In this document: piece after piece, positions 25,971 through 35,376 of the stretch
Layout: the number at the start of each line of letters is the position of its first letter
How positions within the stretch are numbered: the stretch's first letter is position 1
Origin: Clostridium sp. OF09-36
GTDB lineage: Bacteria; Bacillota; Clostridia; Lachnospirales; Lachnospiraceae
Assembly: GCF_003481985.1 (NCBI RefSeq)
Contig: NZ_QUMD01000024.1
Location: forward strand, 1-54,807
Direction of reading: 5' to 3'
Length of the DNA stretch: 54,807 nt
Translations under genes and position numbers: made by a program
Notes under the pieces: generated by a model
Seen by the model: only the letters and a program-made list of their open reading frames with translations
The model's database searches: none
What the model was told of the DNA's origin: nothing

Positions 25971-28700
25971 GTGTCATCTATTCAGACAGGTATTGAACTT
26001 AATGACCAATTCAGCGGAGTGTTGAACAACATCATCAGTTCAGTGAACCTTGCCGTATCTGCAATGTATGATATGCAGCAGTCAATGAACGCTGATATTG
26101 ATACAAGCAGTATTGAAGGGGCAAGGGATGAAATCAATCAGGCAACCGCTGCCATTGAAGCAATGAATCAGGCAGCAAGCCGACAGACCGCACCTGATAT
26201 TGCACCGCCTGTTGTGGATGGTGGAAATCAAGAACCGATTCCTGTACCTGTTGACCCGGTACTTCCTGACCCTTTGGTTGAAAATCCTGAACCAATCAGA
26301 CCTGAAATTCAGCCAAACGCACCGCCTGACCCTGAACCCGTAGAAATCCCGGTCACATGGAACACTGACGGGATGGATGTGTTCACAGGAACAGGTGTTG
26401 AACGATTTCAGCAAGAAGTTCAGAGTGCAAACGATATGTTGAACACACTGAATACCACACAGGCAAGGATTTCACAGACCGCACAGGGAATGGATATACT
26501 GCCGGATGCAGCAGTTCAGGATATGAACACCATGCAACAGCGGTTATCTGCAATTCAGCAGCGGATTCAGCAGATTGAGAACAACCCGGTAAATGTTGGG
26601 GCAGACAATGCAAATGCAGAACTGGAACAGTTGCGTATGCAGTTGAATCAGGCTATTCAGGAACAAAATTCACTGAATCAGGCAATGCAGAATATGGATG
26701 TTTCTGCTGCCAATGATGCCTATTTACGTTTGTCACAGACTGTTGGCAACACAGAAAGGTACATCCGTGACAATGTGGATGAACAGGGGCGTTTCAATCA
26801 GGAAATTTCAGCCGGAACACAACAGGCAAATGAACTGACCAATACCATCAAGCGGGCGGTTGCAGCCTATGTCAGTATTCAGACAGTTGGGAAAGCACTG
26901 AACATTTCAGACGAACTTGTTCAGACAACATCCCGTTTGAACATGATGAATGACGGGGTTCAGACAACCGCTGAACTTGTCAACATGGTATATGCAGCAG
27001 CACAAGATGCAAGAGGTTCATTCAGTCAGATGGCTGATGTTGTTGCCCGTTTCGGTAACAACGCAAAGGATGCGTTCAGCAGTTCAGAAGAAGTTGTTGC
27101 TTTTGCTGATCTGATTCAAAAGCAGATGACGATTGCCGGGGCAAGCACCCAAGAAGCAGCAAACGCAGAATTGCAGTTATCACAGGCACTTGGTTCAGGT
27201 GTCCTTCGTGGTGATGAATTGAACAGTATCTTTGAACAAGCACCTAACCTGATTCAGAACATTGCGGACTATCTTGATGTTCCAATCGGTAAGATCAGAG
27301 AAATGGCAGCGGATGGGGAACTTTCCGCTGATGTAGTCAAGGCAGCAATCTTTTCTGCTGCTGATGACATTAACAGCAAATTCAATGAAATGCCTATGAC
27401 TTGGGGGCAGATATGGCAGTCAATGCAGAACACCGCACTGATTGCATTTCAGCCTGTTCTTCAAAGACTGAACGATTTAGCTAATAGTGAAGCATTTCAG
27501 ACTTTCATTCAGGGTGCTATTGAAGCAATGGCAACCCTTGCGAATATCCTTCTGAATGTGTTTGAAGTGGCTGCATCTGTTGGGGCATTTATCGGTGATG
27601 ACTGGTCAATCATTGCACCAATTATCTATGGTGTAATTGCTGCATTAGGGGCATATTTGGCAATCATGGGAATTGTCAACGCAATTACTGCAATTTCAGC
27701 AGCCATTGATGCGACAAAGGCAGCGGCAGATGCACTTGCAGCCGGACAAACATTTCTTTGGACAGTACAGCAGTATGGATTGAACGCAGCACTTGCAGCG
27801 TGTCCGATCACATGGATTATTGTGCTGATTATAGCACTTATAGCAATAATTTTTGCCGTATGTAATGCGATTGCAAAGATGACAGGTATTGCAAATTCAG
27901 GGTTCGGTGTGATTACTGGTGGTGTGAACGTGGTGATTCAGTTCTTCAAGAACTTGGGTCTAACCGTGGCAAACATTGCCTTGGGTATTGGAAACGCCAT
28001 TGCAGCACTTGCATCCAATATGATGACGGCATTTCACAATGCAATCTGTTCTGTTCAGTCATGGTTTTACAACCTGTTAAGCACGGCACTTTCAGTCATT
28101 GAAGGTATTTGTTCAGCACTGAATAAGTTACCGTTTGTTGAATTTGACTATTCAGGCATTTCATCCGCAGCGGATGACTATGCAGCCAAAGCAAGTGAAG
28201 CAGCCGGAAACAAAGAAGATTACCAGTCAATCAGTGATGCGTTCAATGAAGGTTTTACAACCTTTGATGCATTTCAGGACGGTTGGGCATCAGATGCGTT
28301 CAATGCGGGTGCAGCATGGGGTGACGGTATTGCTGATAAGGTTTCAAACTTTAGTCTGTCGGATGTATTCGGTCAGACAGATATTCCTAATGTTGGTGAT
28401 TACACATCAGGGTTCAATGATGCAATAGCAAATTCAGGCGTGGGTGACAGCATTGGAAACATTGACGATAACACAGGCAAAATCAAGGATTCTTTGGATG
28501 TTACAGAAGAAGATTTGAAGTATTTGCGTGACATTGCGGAACAAGAATCAATTAACAGATTCACAACCGCAGAAGTAACTATCAACCAAACAAACAACAA
28601 TAATGTTTCATCTGATACTGACCTTGATGGCTTTATCACTGCATTAGATGATGCAATGGGTGAAGCAATAGATGAAGTAACAAATGGGGGTACAGACTAA
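25971..28700 (+). CDS. Tail tape measure protein
   Basis: About 909 residues: a helical N-terminus, a Pro/Glu/Asp-rich linker (about 75-125), long Gln-rich coiled coils (about 140-260), the conserved tape-measure domain (around residues 300-480, with SGVLRGDELNSIFEQAPNLI), several hydrophobic helices (about 540-690), and a low-complexity C-terminus. Length sets tail length. GTG 25971 is preferred; GTG 25962 is too near AAAGGA. The hydrophobic helices are usual and may insert in the host membrane on ejection. Confidence 0.9.
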   Translation: MSSIQTGIELNDQFSGVLNNIISSVNLAVSAMYDMQQSMNADIDTSSIEGARDEINQATAAIEAMNQAASRQTAPDIAPPVVDGGNQEPIPVPVDPVLPDPLVENPEPIRPEIQPNAPPDPEPVEIPVTWNTDGMDVFTGTGVERFQQEVQSANDMLNTLNTTQARISQTAQGMDILPDAAVQDMNTMQQRLSAIQQRIQQIENNPVNVGADNANAELEQLRMQLNQAIQEQNSLNQAMQNMDVSAANDAYLRLSQTVGNTERYIRDNVDEQGRFNQEISAGTQQANELTNTIKRAVAAYVSIQTVGKALNISDELVQTTSRLNMMNDGVQTTAELVNMVYAAAQDARGSFSQMADVVARFGNNAKDAFSSSEEVVAFADLIQKQMTIAGASTQEAANAELQLSQALGSGVLRGDELNSIFEQAPNLIQNIADYLDVPIGKIREMAADGELSADVVKAAIFSAADDINSKFNEMPMTWGQIWQSMQNTALIAFQPVLQRLNDLANSEAFQTFIQGAIEAMATLANILLNVFEVAASVGAFIGDDWSIIAPIIYGVIAALGAYLAIMGIVNAITAISAAIDATKAAADALAAGQTFLWTVQQYGLNAALAACPITWIIVLIIALIAIIFAVCNAIAKMTGIANSGFGVITGGVNVVIQFFKNLGLTVANIALGIGNAIAALASNMMTAFHNAICSVQSWFYNLLSTALSVIEGICSALNKLPFVEFDYSGISSAADDYAAKASEAAGNKEDYQSISDAFNEGFTTFDAFQDGWASDAFNAGAAWGDGIADKVSNFSLSDVFGQTDIPNVGDYTSGFNDAIANSGVGDSIGNIDDNTGKIKDSLDVTEEDLKYLRDIAEQESINRFTTAEVTINQTNNNNVSSDTDLDGFITALDDAMGEAIDEVTNGGTD

Positions 28701-29389
28701 TGGCACAAAGCGGATATGATATGTATTTTGATAAATGCCTTTTTCCTGTCACCCCTGAAAAAATTAGCATCAAAATCAATGGTAATAACAAAACGGTCAA
28801 CCTGATAAATGAAGGTGAAATCAATATCCTGAAAAAAACCGGGTTGACCGACATTGAATTTGAAGCAGAAATCCCGCAAGTAAAACATCCTTATGCGGTG
28901 TATAAGAATGGTTTCAAAGAAGCGGGGTATTTCTTTGATATTTTTGAAGGGTTGAAAACAGGCAAAAAGACATTCCAGTTCATTGTGTGCAGAAAGACCC
29001 CGGTGGGGAAAAAACTGCTGAACACGAACATGAAGGTATCTTTGGAAGATTACAAAATTTCAGAGGATGCCAAGAACGGGTTTGACTTCAAAGTCAAGTT
29101 CAATCTGAAACAGTACCGGGACTATGGAACAAAGACAGTCAACATCAAAATTGCTGCATCCAAGCCAAAGGCAAGTGCAGAGCCTAAGCGGGAAACTAAC
29201 AATTCACCCGCCCCGGCAGCAGCACAGACTTATACGGTTGTGCGTGGTGATTGTTTATGGAACATTGCAAAACGGTTTTACGGTAGCGGTGCAAAATACA
29301 CCGTGATTTACAACGCAAACAGGGGTGTCATTGGTGGCAACCCTAACTTAATTTATCCGGGACAGGTTTTGACCATTCCGGCAGCATAA
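28700..29389 (+). CDS. LysM-containing baseplate/tail protein (XkdP-like)
   Basis: A 229-residue protein. The N-terminal part (about 1-150) is the beta-rich domain of XkdP-like proteins; a Pro/Ala linker leads to a C-terminal LysM module (YTVVRGDCLWNIAKRFYGSG, about 178-228) that binds peptidoglycan. It probably forms the hub between tube and baseplate. It starts at the tape measure's stop, overlapping by one base. Confidence 0.88.
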   Translation: MAQSGYDMYFDKCLFPVTPEKISIKINGNNKTVNLINEGEINILKKTGLTDIEFEAEIPQVKHPYAVYKNGFKEAGYFFDIFEGLKTGKKTFQFIVCRKTPVGKKLLNTNMKVSLEDYKISEDAKNGFDFKVKFNLKQYRDYGTKTVNIKIAASKPKASAEPKRETNNSPAPAAAQTYTVVRGDCLWNIAKRFYGSGAKYTVIYNANRGVIGGNPNLIYPGQVLTIPAA

Positions 29390-29406
29390 GAAAGGGGTGT
29401 TGTTCA

Positions 29407-30387
29407 ATGTACGTTGAACTACTGGTTGGGAATGAATCAGGAACAAAAGTATATCAACCTGTTGTTCAGGAAGGTATTGAATGGTCAACAGAAAGAAAAA
29501 ACACCCCCGGCAAACTGGTTTTCAAAGTCCTGTATGACAACATTCTTGATTTTTCAGAAGGTAGTCCAGTCAGGATGAAGGTAGACGGTGACAATGTATT
29601 CTTTGGTTTTGTATTCAAGCAGCAAAGAAGTAAGGACAAGATCATTACTGTCACCGCCTACGATCAGTTAAGATATTTGAAAAATAAGGACACTAAGGTT
29701 TATGAAAATAAAACTGCATCACAATTTGTAAAAATGATTGCAGATGATTATGCCCTGAACCTTGGTACACTGGATGATACAGGGTATGTCATTGAATCAA
29801 GAATTGAAGAAAACAGTGAACTGTTTGAAATGATAACAAATGCTCTTGACCTGACACTGACTAACACCGGGGAAATGTATGTGTTATATGACGATTTTGG
29901 AAAACTTACCCTGAAAAGCCTGTCATCTATGTATGTGGGTGTTCCGGGGGCGTACTTAATGATTGATGAAGAAACAGGGCAAGATTTTGAATATACTTCA
30001 TCTATCGACAGTAATACTTATAACAAAATCAAGTTGACCTATGACAATGAAGATACTAAAAAGCGTGATGTTTATATCACACAGGATTCTTCTAATATCA
30101 ATAAATGGGGCATTTTGCAGTATTTTGATACCTTACAGAAAGGTGAAAATGGTCAAGCAAAGGCAGATGCCCTTTTGAAACTGTATAACAAGAAAACCCG
30201 TAACTTGAAGATCACCAATGCTTTGGGTGACAACAGAGTGCGGGCGGGTTCAATGGTTGTCATTAACCTTGACCTTGGTGATATGAAAGTGAAAAACTGG
30301 ATGCTTGTTGAAAAGTGCAAGCACACTTACAAGGAAGGTGAACATTGGATGGATTTGACACTTAGAGGGGGTGAGTTTATTGCCTGA
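29407..30387 (+). CDS. Baseplate hub protein (XkdQ/gpD-like)
   Basis: A 326-residue protein of the XkdQ family, related to gp27/gpD hub proteins: an N-terminal beta domain (MYVELLVGNESG), FGFVFKQQRSK, and the RYLKNKDTKVYENKTASQFV region, ending with MVEKCKHTYKEG-like strands. It forms the hub that holds the spike. The end overlaps the next start. Confidence 0.87.
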   Translation: MYVELLVGNESGTKVYQPVVQEGIEWSTERKNTPGKLVFKVLYDNILDFSEGSPVRMKVDGDNVFFGFVFKQQRSKDKIITVTAYDQLRYLKNKDTKVYENKTASQFVKMIADDYALNLGTLDDTGYVIESRIEENSELFEMITNALDLTLTNTGEMYVLYDDFGKLTLKSLSSMYVGVPGAYLMIDEETGQDFEYTSSIDSNTYNKIKLTYDNEDTKKRDVYITQDSSNINKWGILQYFDTLQKGENGQAKADALLKLYNKKTRNLKITNALGDNRVRAGSMVVINLDLGDMKVKNWMLVEKCKHTYKEGEHWMDLTLRGGEFIA

Positions 30388-30775
30388 TGCAAAAGGAATT
30401 ATCAAGAAAGTACATCAAGCAGCGGTTGAAGCGGTAGAATCAACAAAACCTGTAAATGTATGTTTTGGAAAGGTTATATCTGCATCCCCGTTACAGATAA
30501 ATGTTGAACAGAAGATGATTCTTACTGAAAAACAACTTGTACTTTCAAGGAATGTAACAGATTTCAAAACTAAGATAACGGCGGGGAATATCAAGAATTA
30601 TTACTATACCGGGGATGTAAATTCAGGGACAGCACCAGTTTCCCCGTCACACGTTCATGCTGTCGGAACGATTGAAGTCACCGTACACAATGGCTTGGCT
30701 GTCGGTGATGGTGTCATTCTAATAAGACAGCAAGAAGGTCAGAAATTCATTGTTGTGGATAGGATAGGCAAATGA
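30380..30775 (+). CDS. Baseplate protein XkdR-like (DUF2577)
   Basis: A 131-residue protein with an OB-like beta fold: KVISASPLQINVEQKMIL, then SPSHVHAVGTIEVTVHNGL and VGDGVILIRQQEGQKFIVVD. This is the DUF2577/XkdR pattern of PBSX-type baseplates, thought to be a spike or hub cap. TTG 30380 is chosen because GAGGGGG lies 8 bases upstream; GTG 30371 touches it. Confidence 0.8.
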   Translation: MPDAKGIIKKVHQAAVEAVESTKPVNVCFGKVISASPLQINVEQKMILTEKQLVLSRNVTDFKTKITAGNIKNYYYTGDVNSGTAPVSPSHVHAVGTIEVTVHNGLAVGDGVILIRQQEGQKFIVVDRIGK

Positions 30776-31176
30776 TTCCTTCAACAGTTGGTTTTCTTGA
30801 CCAAGATTTTGAAATTGAAACACAGCCAAGCCTAACTTATAAAATGGATTTAGACGGTGATTCAGTCAGGGGTCTTGTGGATGAACAGGATGCCATGAAG
30901 CAGATGATTTTCAGAACACTGCAAACAGAACGGTATCAGTACATCATATATCCGTGGTATTACGGCATTGAAACACTTGATCTGTATGGTGAACCTGTTA
31001 CTTGGGTTTGCCCTGAATTAGAACGCAGAATCACTGAAGCGTTAGCCGTTGATGAAAGAATCACGGGCGTGACCGACTTTGAATTTGACCTGACGGTCAA
31101 AGGTGTGGTTCATGCCTATTTTACCGTAAAAACAATTTACGGTGATATTAAAGCAGAGAAGGGGGTGAAGATTTAG
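30772..31176 (+). CDS. Baseplate protein XkdS-like (DUF2634, gp25 analogue)
   Basis: A 134-residue protein with the DUF2634 pattern: MKQMIFRTLQTERYQYIIYP and YGIETLDLYGEP, similar to the gp25/XkdS core that fits baseplate wedges. It overlaps its neighbour by 4 bases. Confidence 0.88.
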   Translation: MIPSTVGFLDQDFEIETQPSLTYKMDLDGDSVRGLVDEQDAMKQMIFRTLQTERYQYIIYPWYYGIETLDLYGEPVTWVCPELERRITEALAVDERITGVTDFEFDLTVKGVVHAYFTVKTIYGDIKAEKGVKI

Positions 31177-31177
31177 A

Positions 31178-32379
31178 ATGTATGAAGATCAGACTTATGA
31201 CATTATCCTTGAAAGGATGATGAACCGGGTATCTGACAAAATTGACAAAAGACCGTCATCCCCTGTTTATGATCTGCATAGTTCAACAGCCATTGAATTT
31301 CAGATTTTATACATTGAGTTGGAATATCTGATAAAAAATTCATACGGTGATACTGCTGCAAGGGAATTTCTGATCTTGCTTGCAAAGGACAGGGGACTTT
31401 CACCTGAACCCGCAACCAAGGCAATCTTACAGGGTGAGTTCACACCAACAAACATTGATGTTACTGGAAAGCGTTTCAACATTGGTGAAATCAACTATGT
31501 TGTGACTGAACAGATCACACCGGGAACATACAAGGTTCAGTGTGAAACAGAAGGTGTGGTTGGCAATCAGTACCTTGGGGATATGATACCAATGGAATAT
31601 ATTGACGGATTGCAGACGGCAAGCCTGACAAGCGTATTGATCCCCGGTGAAGATGAAGAAGATACAGAAGTTTTCAGACAGCGTTACTTTGACAGCTCAA
31701 TGAACAGTCCTTTGGTGGTAATCATGCTGATTATATGGCAAAGGTCAAAGGCATTGAAGGTGTTGGGTCATGTAAGGTCAAGCGTGTTTGGAATGGTGAC
31801 ATTAGACCCGCTGACATGATCGTCAGTACAGTGGTCAAGAACTGGTATGAATCAATCATTTCAACAGTTCCGGCAGCAGTCAAACCGTGGCTTGATGCCG
31901 TATATAATGCAGCCAAGGACAAGAAACTGACAGTTGGCGGTACTGTTCATGTAGTTATCACTGATTCAGATGATTACGGTGAAGCAAGTTCAACGCTTGT
32001 TCAATACGTTCAGCAGACACTTGACCCGGAAGAAAATGCCGGGGAAGGTTACGGACTTGCACCAATCGGTCATGTAGTCAGTGTTGCAAGTGCATCACCT
32101 GTCAGTATTGAGGTCAAGACCACGGTAACCTTTGAAGAAGGTCACAACTGGTCAAATACCAAAGCAGCCATTACAGAAGCGGTTGATGCGTATTTCTTGG
32201 AATTAAGAAAGAACTGGTCAGAAACATCACAAACCATTGTCAGGGTATCGCAGATTGAAAACCGCATCCTTGGTGTTGATGGTGTGGTGGATGTGACCGG
32301 GACAAAGCTGAACGGCACGGCAAGCAATATGACCTTGACAGAATTTTGCATACCAAAGTTAGGGGGTGTTTCTGCATGA
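31178..32379 (+). CDS. Baseplate J-like wedge protein (XkdT, frameshifted)
   Basis: The N-terminal part (about 1-180) and the C-terminal part from about residue 185 are two halves of one baseplate J protein (GIEGVGSCKVKRVWNG and a beta-rich middle). The frame breaks at 31711-31713: adding one T to the T run restores a continuous 400-residue protein of normal length. No slippery site is present. Wedge proteins of this family connect hub and fibres. Confidence 0.87.
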
Positions 32380-33170
32380 TAAGAGAAGTTGACCTTGTTT
32401 CATACTTGCCGCCATTCATGCAGAACTACAAAGAACCCGTTGCAGCACTTGAAGCGGAAAACCCTGAATTTAGTCTGATGTGGTCGGCAACTGACAGGTG
32501 TTTGCGTAACCGCTTCATTTCAACCGCTGATGAATATGGAATCAGCAGATTTGAAAAGATGCTGAAAATATACCCAACTGCTGATGATACCCTTGAATCA
32601 AGGCGTTCAAGGGTTCAAAGCAAGTGGTTCAACACAATCCCGTACACTTGGAAAGTGTTGCTTCAAAAGTTGCTTGTCCTTTGTGGTGACAGTGATTTTG
32701 AAGTGACTGGTGATTTCAAGACCGGGTACACACTGTATATTGACACTGACCTTGAATTATATGGTCAGGTGGAAGAACTGGAAAACATCATAAACACAAT
32801 GATTCCTGAAAATCTTGTGGTTGTATCTAAGAACAGCATCCCTTGCAACATCAAAGGTGCTGTTCTTTTTGGTGGTGGCATCTGCTTCATCAATGAATTT
32901 ATCATCACAAACGATTTCCGGGAAGTGTTTGATGTGAACGGTTCATCAGTCTTTGGTGGTGGAATCGTTCAGACTGAAATGCTGAACATCACAAATGACA
33001 GTCAGGAAACAGTGAGTGTTCAGGGTACAGTGAACTTTGGTGGTAAGGCAACAGATACCGCAATGGTAACCATTTCAACAGATTTTAATGAAACAATCCG
33101 GGCAGATATGGATGCAAAGGCAGCATCCGGCGTTGTTCAGGTAGACTTCATTGAGATAAAAACAACATAG
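32376..33170 (+). CDS. Baseplate protein XkdU-like (DUF2313) with beta-solenoid tail
   Basis: A 264-residue protein. The first about 165 residues match DUF2313/YmfQ (YLPPFMQNYKE, then PYTWKVLLQKLLVLCGD). The C-terminus has repeats GGGICF, FGGGIVQTEMLNITND and FGGKATDTAMVTISTD, each a short beta-hairpin, which look like a small beta-stack. It links wedge and fibre. ATG 32376 overlaps the preceding stop. Confidence 0.85.
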   Translation: MIREVDLVSYLPPFMQNYKEPVAALEAENPEFSLMWSATDRCLRNRFISTADEYGISRFEKMLKIYPTADDTLESRRSRVQSKWFNTIPYTWKVLLQKLLVLCGDSDFEVTGDFKTGYTLYIDTDLELYGQVEELENIINTMIPENLVVVSKNSIPCNIKGAVLFGGGICFINEFIITNDFREVFDVNGSSVFGGGIVQTEMLNITNDSQETVSVQGTVNFGGKATDTAMVTISTDFNETIRADMDAKAASGVVQVDFIEIKTT

Positions 33171-33184
33171 AAAGGAATGATAAG

Positions 33185-34990
33185 ATGGCAGAGTATTCAA
33201 AACTTTACATCACAAACAATGGTCAGGCACTTATGGCAAAGATGATTGCCGGGTCAGGAAACATTGATTTTACAAAAGTATGTTCTTCCAGTACCCAGTA
33301 CACTGAAAGTCAGTTACAGGCATTGACCGCACTTAGCAACATCAAGCAGACAACCCTTGTTTCCAAGGTTACCCGCACAAATGAGGTTGCAATCAAAATT
33401 GATGCAGCATATTCCAACGTAGACCTGAAAGAAGGTTACTATATGCGTACACTTGGCTTATATGCCGTTGACCCTGACAAGGGTGAAATCCTGTATGCAG
33501 TCTGCATTGAAAAGTCAAATAACTGTTATATGCCACCATATAACGGCGTTACGGTATCGGCTGCATACTTACAGTTATATACCACAGTAGGAAACGCTGA
33601 CAGCGTATCACTTGCGGTCAGTCCGGGTGCGTATGCAACGGTCGGTGACATTCAGGCACTTGAAAAAGAAATTGCTGATCTGAAAGCCTTTGTTGGCTAT
33701 ACAGACGGTGACATTTACGGTGTTGAAGTGGACCTTGAAAATAAGAAATTCACAAGACTTGCCGGAGCAGTAAACCGTTCAGCGGGTTCAGGGTTTGATG
33801 GAATCAATGCCTTTGGTGGCAGAAAGCGTTGCAACCTTACCAATGACGGGCGTGTTGCTGCATATTATGGTGAAGCCGGATTTTCCACTACTGGAAAACT
33901 GACACAGGCGGTTGATCGTAACCCGGTAGGTACTGAATCACCTGATGAAAACCTGAAATTCAGTGCCGGGACAATCGTTCAGGTAATGGTTGAACAGCCA
34001 AAGTTTTATTACAAGGTTGTACCGCTTAAAACTGAAAAGAGAACCAAGGGGGCGATCACAAGAAAAATCAGATACTATGTATCAGATACACCAAAGGCGG
34101 GATTCAAACTTCATCCGGCGTTCATTGTAAATGGTCAGGAAAATGATGTTGCATATCTTGCAGCCTTTGAAGGTTCACTTTGGGATGCATCTGCATCAGC
34201 ATACATTCTTGATGATTCACAGGTTGCTGACTTTGCTGCTGATATGTTATGCAGTATTGCCAATGCAAAACCGCTGTCAGGACTTACACAGAACGCAACC
34301 CGTGCAAATATCAGAAAACTTGCTGAAAAACGTGGTACTGGTTGGGAACAGGGTGTTGTTCAGACGGCATCCGCTTCACAGATGCTCATGCTGATTGAAT
34401 ATGCAACCTTCAATATGCAGTCTGCCATTGGTAACGGTGCAGTTTCCAAGACTGATGACGGTAAAACATCCATGACAGAAAATACAGGTGCAACAATCAC
34501 CCTTGGTAATGCATCCGGTTCAGTTGTCAACGCTAACGGTATTCAGATTGTGTCATACCGTGGTGAAGAAAACTTTTGGGGCAATATTTGGTGGTGGATT
34601 GATGGAATCAATCACTATGCAAACGCAACCACAGGTGAGTGTGAAACCTATGTTGCAGATCATGGTTTTGCTGATGACATTAAGGCAGCACCTTATGAAG
34701 ATACAGGAATGACCGCAAAGTATGGAAACGGCTATATTTCCGCTTTCTGCTATTCAGAAGATTTTGATTGGTTGTTCTTACCGGGTGAGTTCAACGGAAA
34801 CACTGCACTTCCTGTTGGTGATTACTGTTGGAATCAGAACGGTACTGGTTGGCGTGTCGCTGCATTGGGTGCTGGTTGGGGTAATGGCTTGGGTGCCGGT
34901 GCTTTCTGTTGGTATCTGGGTAATGCTTCTTCTGGTCGTTATCGGGGTATCGGCGGTCGGTTGGTGTATCGAAAAAAGGTGGCAGCATAA
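33185..34990 (+). CDS. DGR-diversified tail-fibre protein with C-type lectin end
   Basis: A 601-residue receptor-binding protein. The N-terminal part (1 to about 155) is the tail-collar/fibre type (MAEYSKLYITNNGQALMAKM), and a middle region leads to a C-terminal lectin-like fold with NFWGNIWWWIDGIN (about 460-473), as in known DGR targets. The last 45 residues carry the variable repeat (557-595). In the repeat, 29 of 38 template adenines are replaced, giving many Gly residues. The lectin fold tolerates changes at the binding face, so the phage can switch receptors. It sits right after the baseplate genes and before the template and reverse transcriptase. Confidence 0.93.
   Translation: MAEYSKLYITNNGQALMAKMIAGSGNIDFTKVCSSSTQYTESQLQALTALSNIKQTTLVSKVTRTNEVAIKIDAAYSNVDLKEGYYMRTLGLYAVDPDKGEILYAVCIEKSNNCYMPPYNGVTVSAAYLQLYTTVGNADSVSLAVSPGAYATVGDIQALEKEIADLKAFVGYTDGDIYGVEVDLENKKFTRLAGAVNRSAGSGFDGINAFGGRKRCNLTNDGRVAAYYGEAGFSTTGKLTQAVDRNPVGTESPDENLKFSAGTIVQVMVEQPKFYYKVVPLKTEKRTKGAITRKIRYYVSDTPKAGFKLHPAFIVNGQENDVAYLAAFEGSLWDASASAYILDDSQVADFAADMLCSIANAKPLSGLTQNATRANIRKLAEKRGTGWEQGVVQTASASQMLMLIEYATFNMQSAIGNGAVSKTDDGKTSMTENTGATITLGNASGSVVNANGIQIVSYRGEENFWGNIWWWIDGINHYANATTGECETYVADHGFADDIKAAPYEDTGMTAKYGNGYISAFCYSEDFDWLFLPGEFNGNTALPVGDYCWNQNGTGWRVAALGAGWGNGLGAGAFCWYLGNASSGRYRGIGGRLVYRKKVAA
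34853..34969 (+). repeat. DGR variable repeat (VR)
   Basis: 117 bases, aligned without gaps to 35081-35197. All 29 differences fall at template adenines (24 to G, 3 to T, 2 to C); 79 of 79 non-adenine positions are identical. It lies in frame in the 3' end of the fibre gene. Nine template adenines are unchanged. The pattern is the signature of adenine-specific mutagenic retrohoming. Confidence 0.96.
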
Positions 34991-35080
34991 CAGGCAACCA
35001 GTAATTCACACAATTTTAGGTAATCAGGATGCTAAGGATGACGATTTTCAAGCAGAAAGACAATAAAAAGACAAAAAACC

Positions 35081-35197
35081 AATGTCACTAAATTAGGTGC
35101 TAATTGGAATAATGGCTTGAATACCAGTGCTTTCTATTGGAATCTGAATAATGCTTCTTCTAATCGTAATCGGAATATCAGCAGTCAGTTAGTAAAT
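35081..35197 (+). repeat. DGR template repeat (TR)
   Basis: 117 bases with 38 adenines. Read in the VR frame it has twelve AAT codons, so A-to-N changes at the first two positions can reach about 15 amino acids without making stops. It lies in a noncoding stretch 91 bases after the fibre gene and 180 bases before the reverse transcriptase start; no long gene covers it. It is transcribed as the template RNA. Confidence 0.95.
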
Positions 35198-35376
35198 GCA
35201 CAAATATCACTTGAAACACCCCGTCAGAAATGGCGGGGTGTTCTTATAAATCAATGTACTGAAAACTGATTACCGTGCCACTTGGCAAAACATCAAAATA
35301 CATGGGCTGTATTAGTAGACCGCCACCTGACGGGTTGAAAGTTCGGTTCAGTGCATACAGAAGGGAACAGACAAGC

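Noticed and set aside
34722..35066. Avd-like gene overlapping the VR in another frame
   Set aside because: The frame is the out-of-frame shadow of the fibre end and has no helical-bundle composition.
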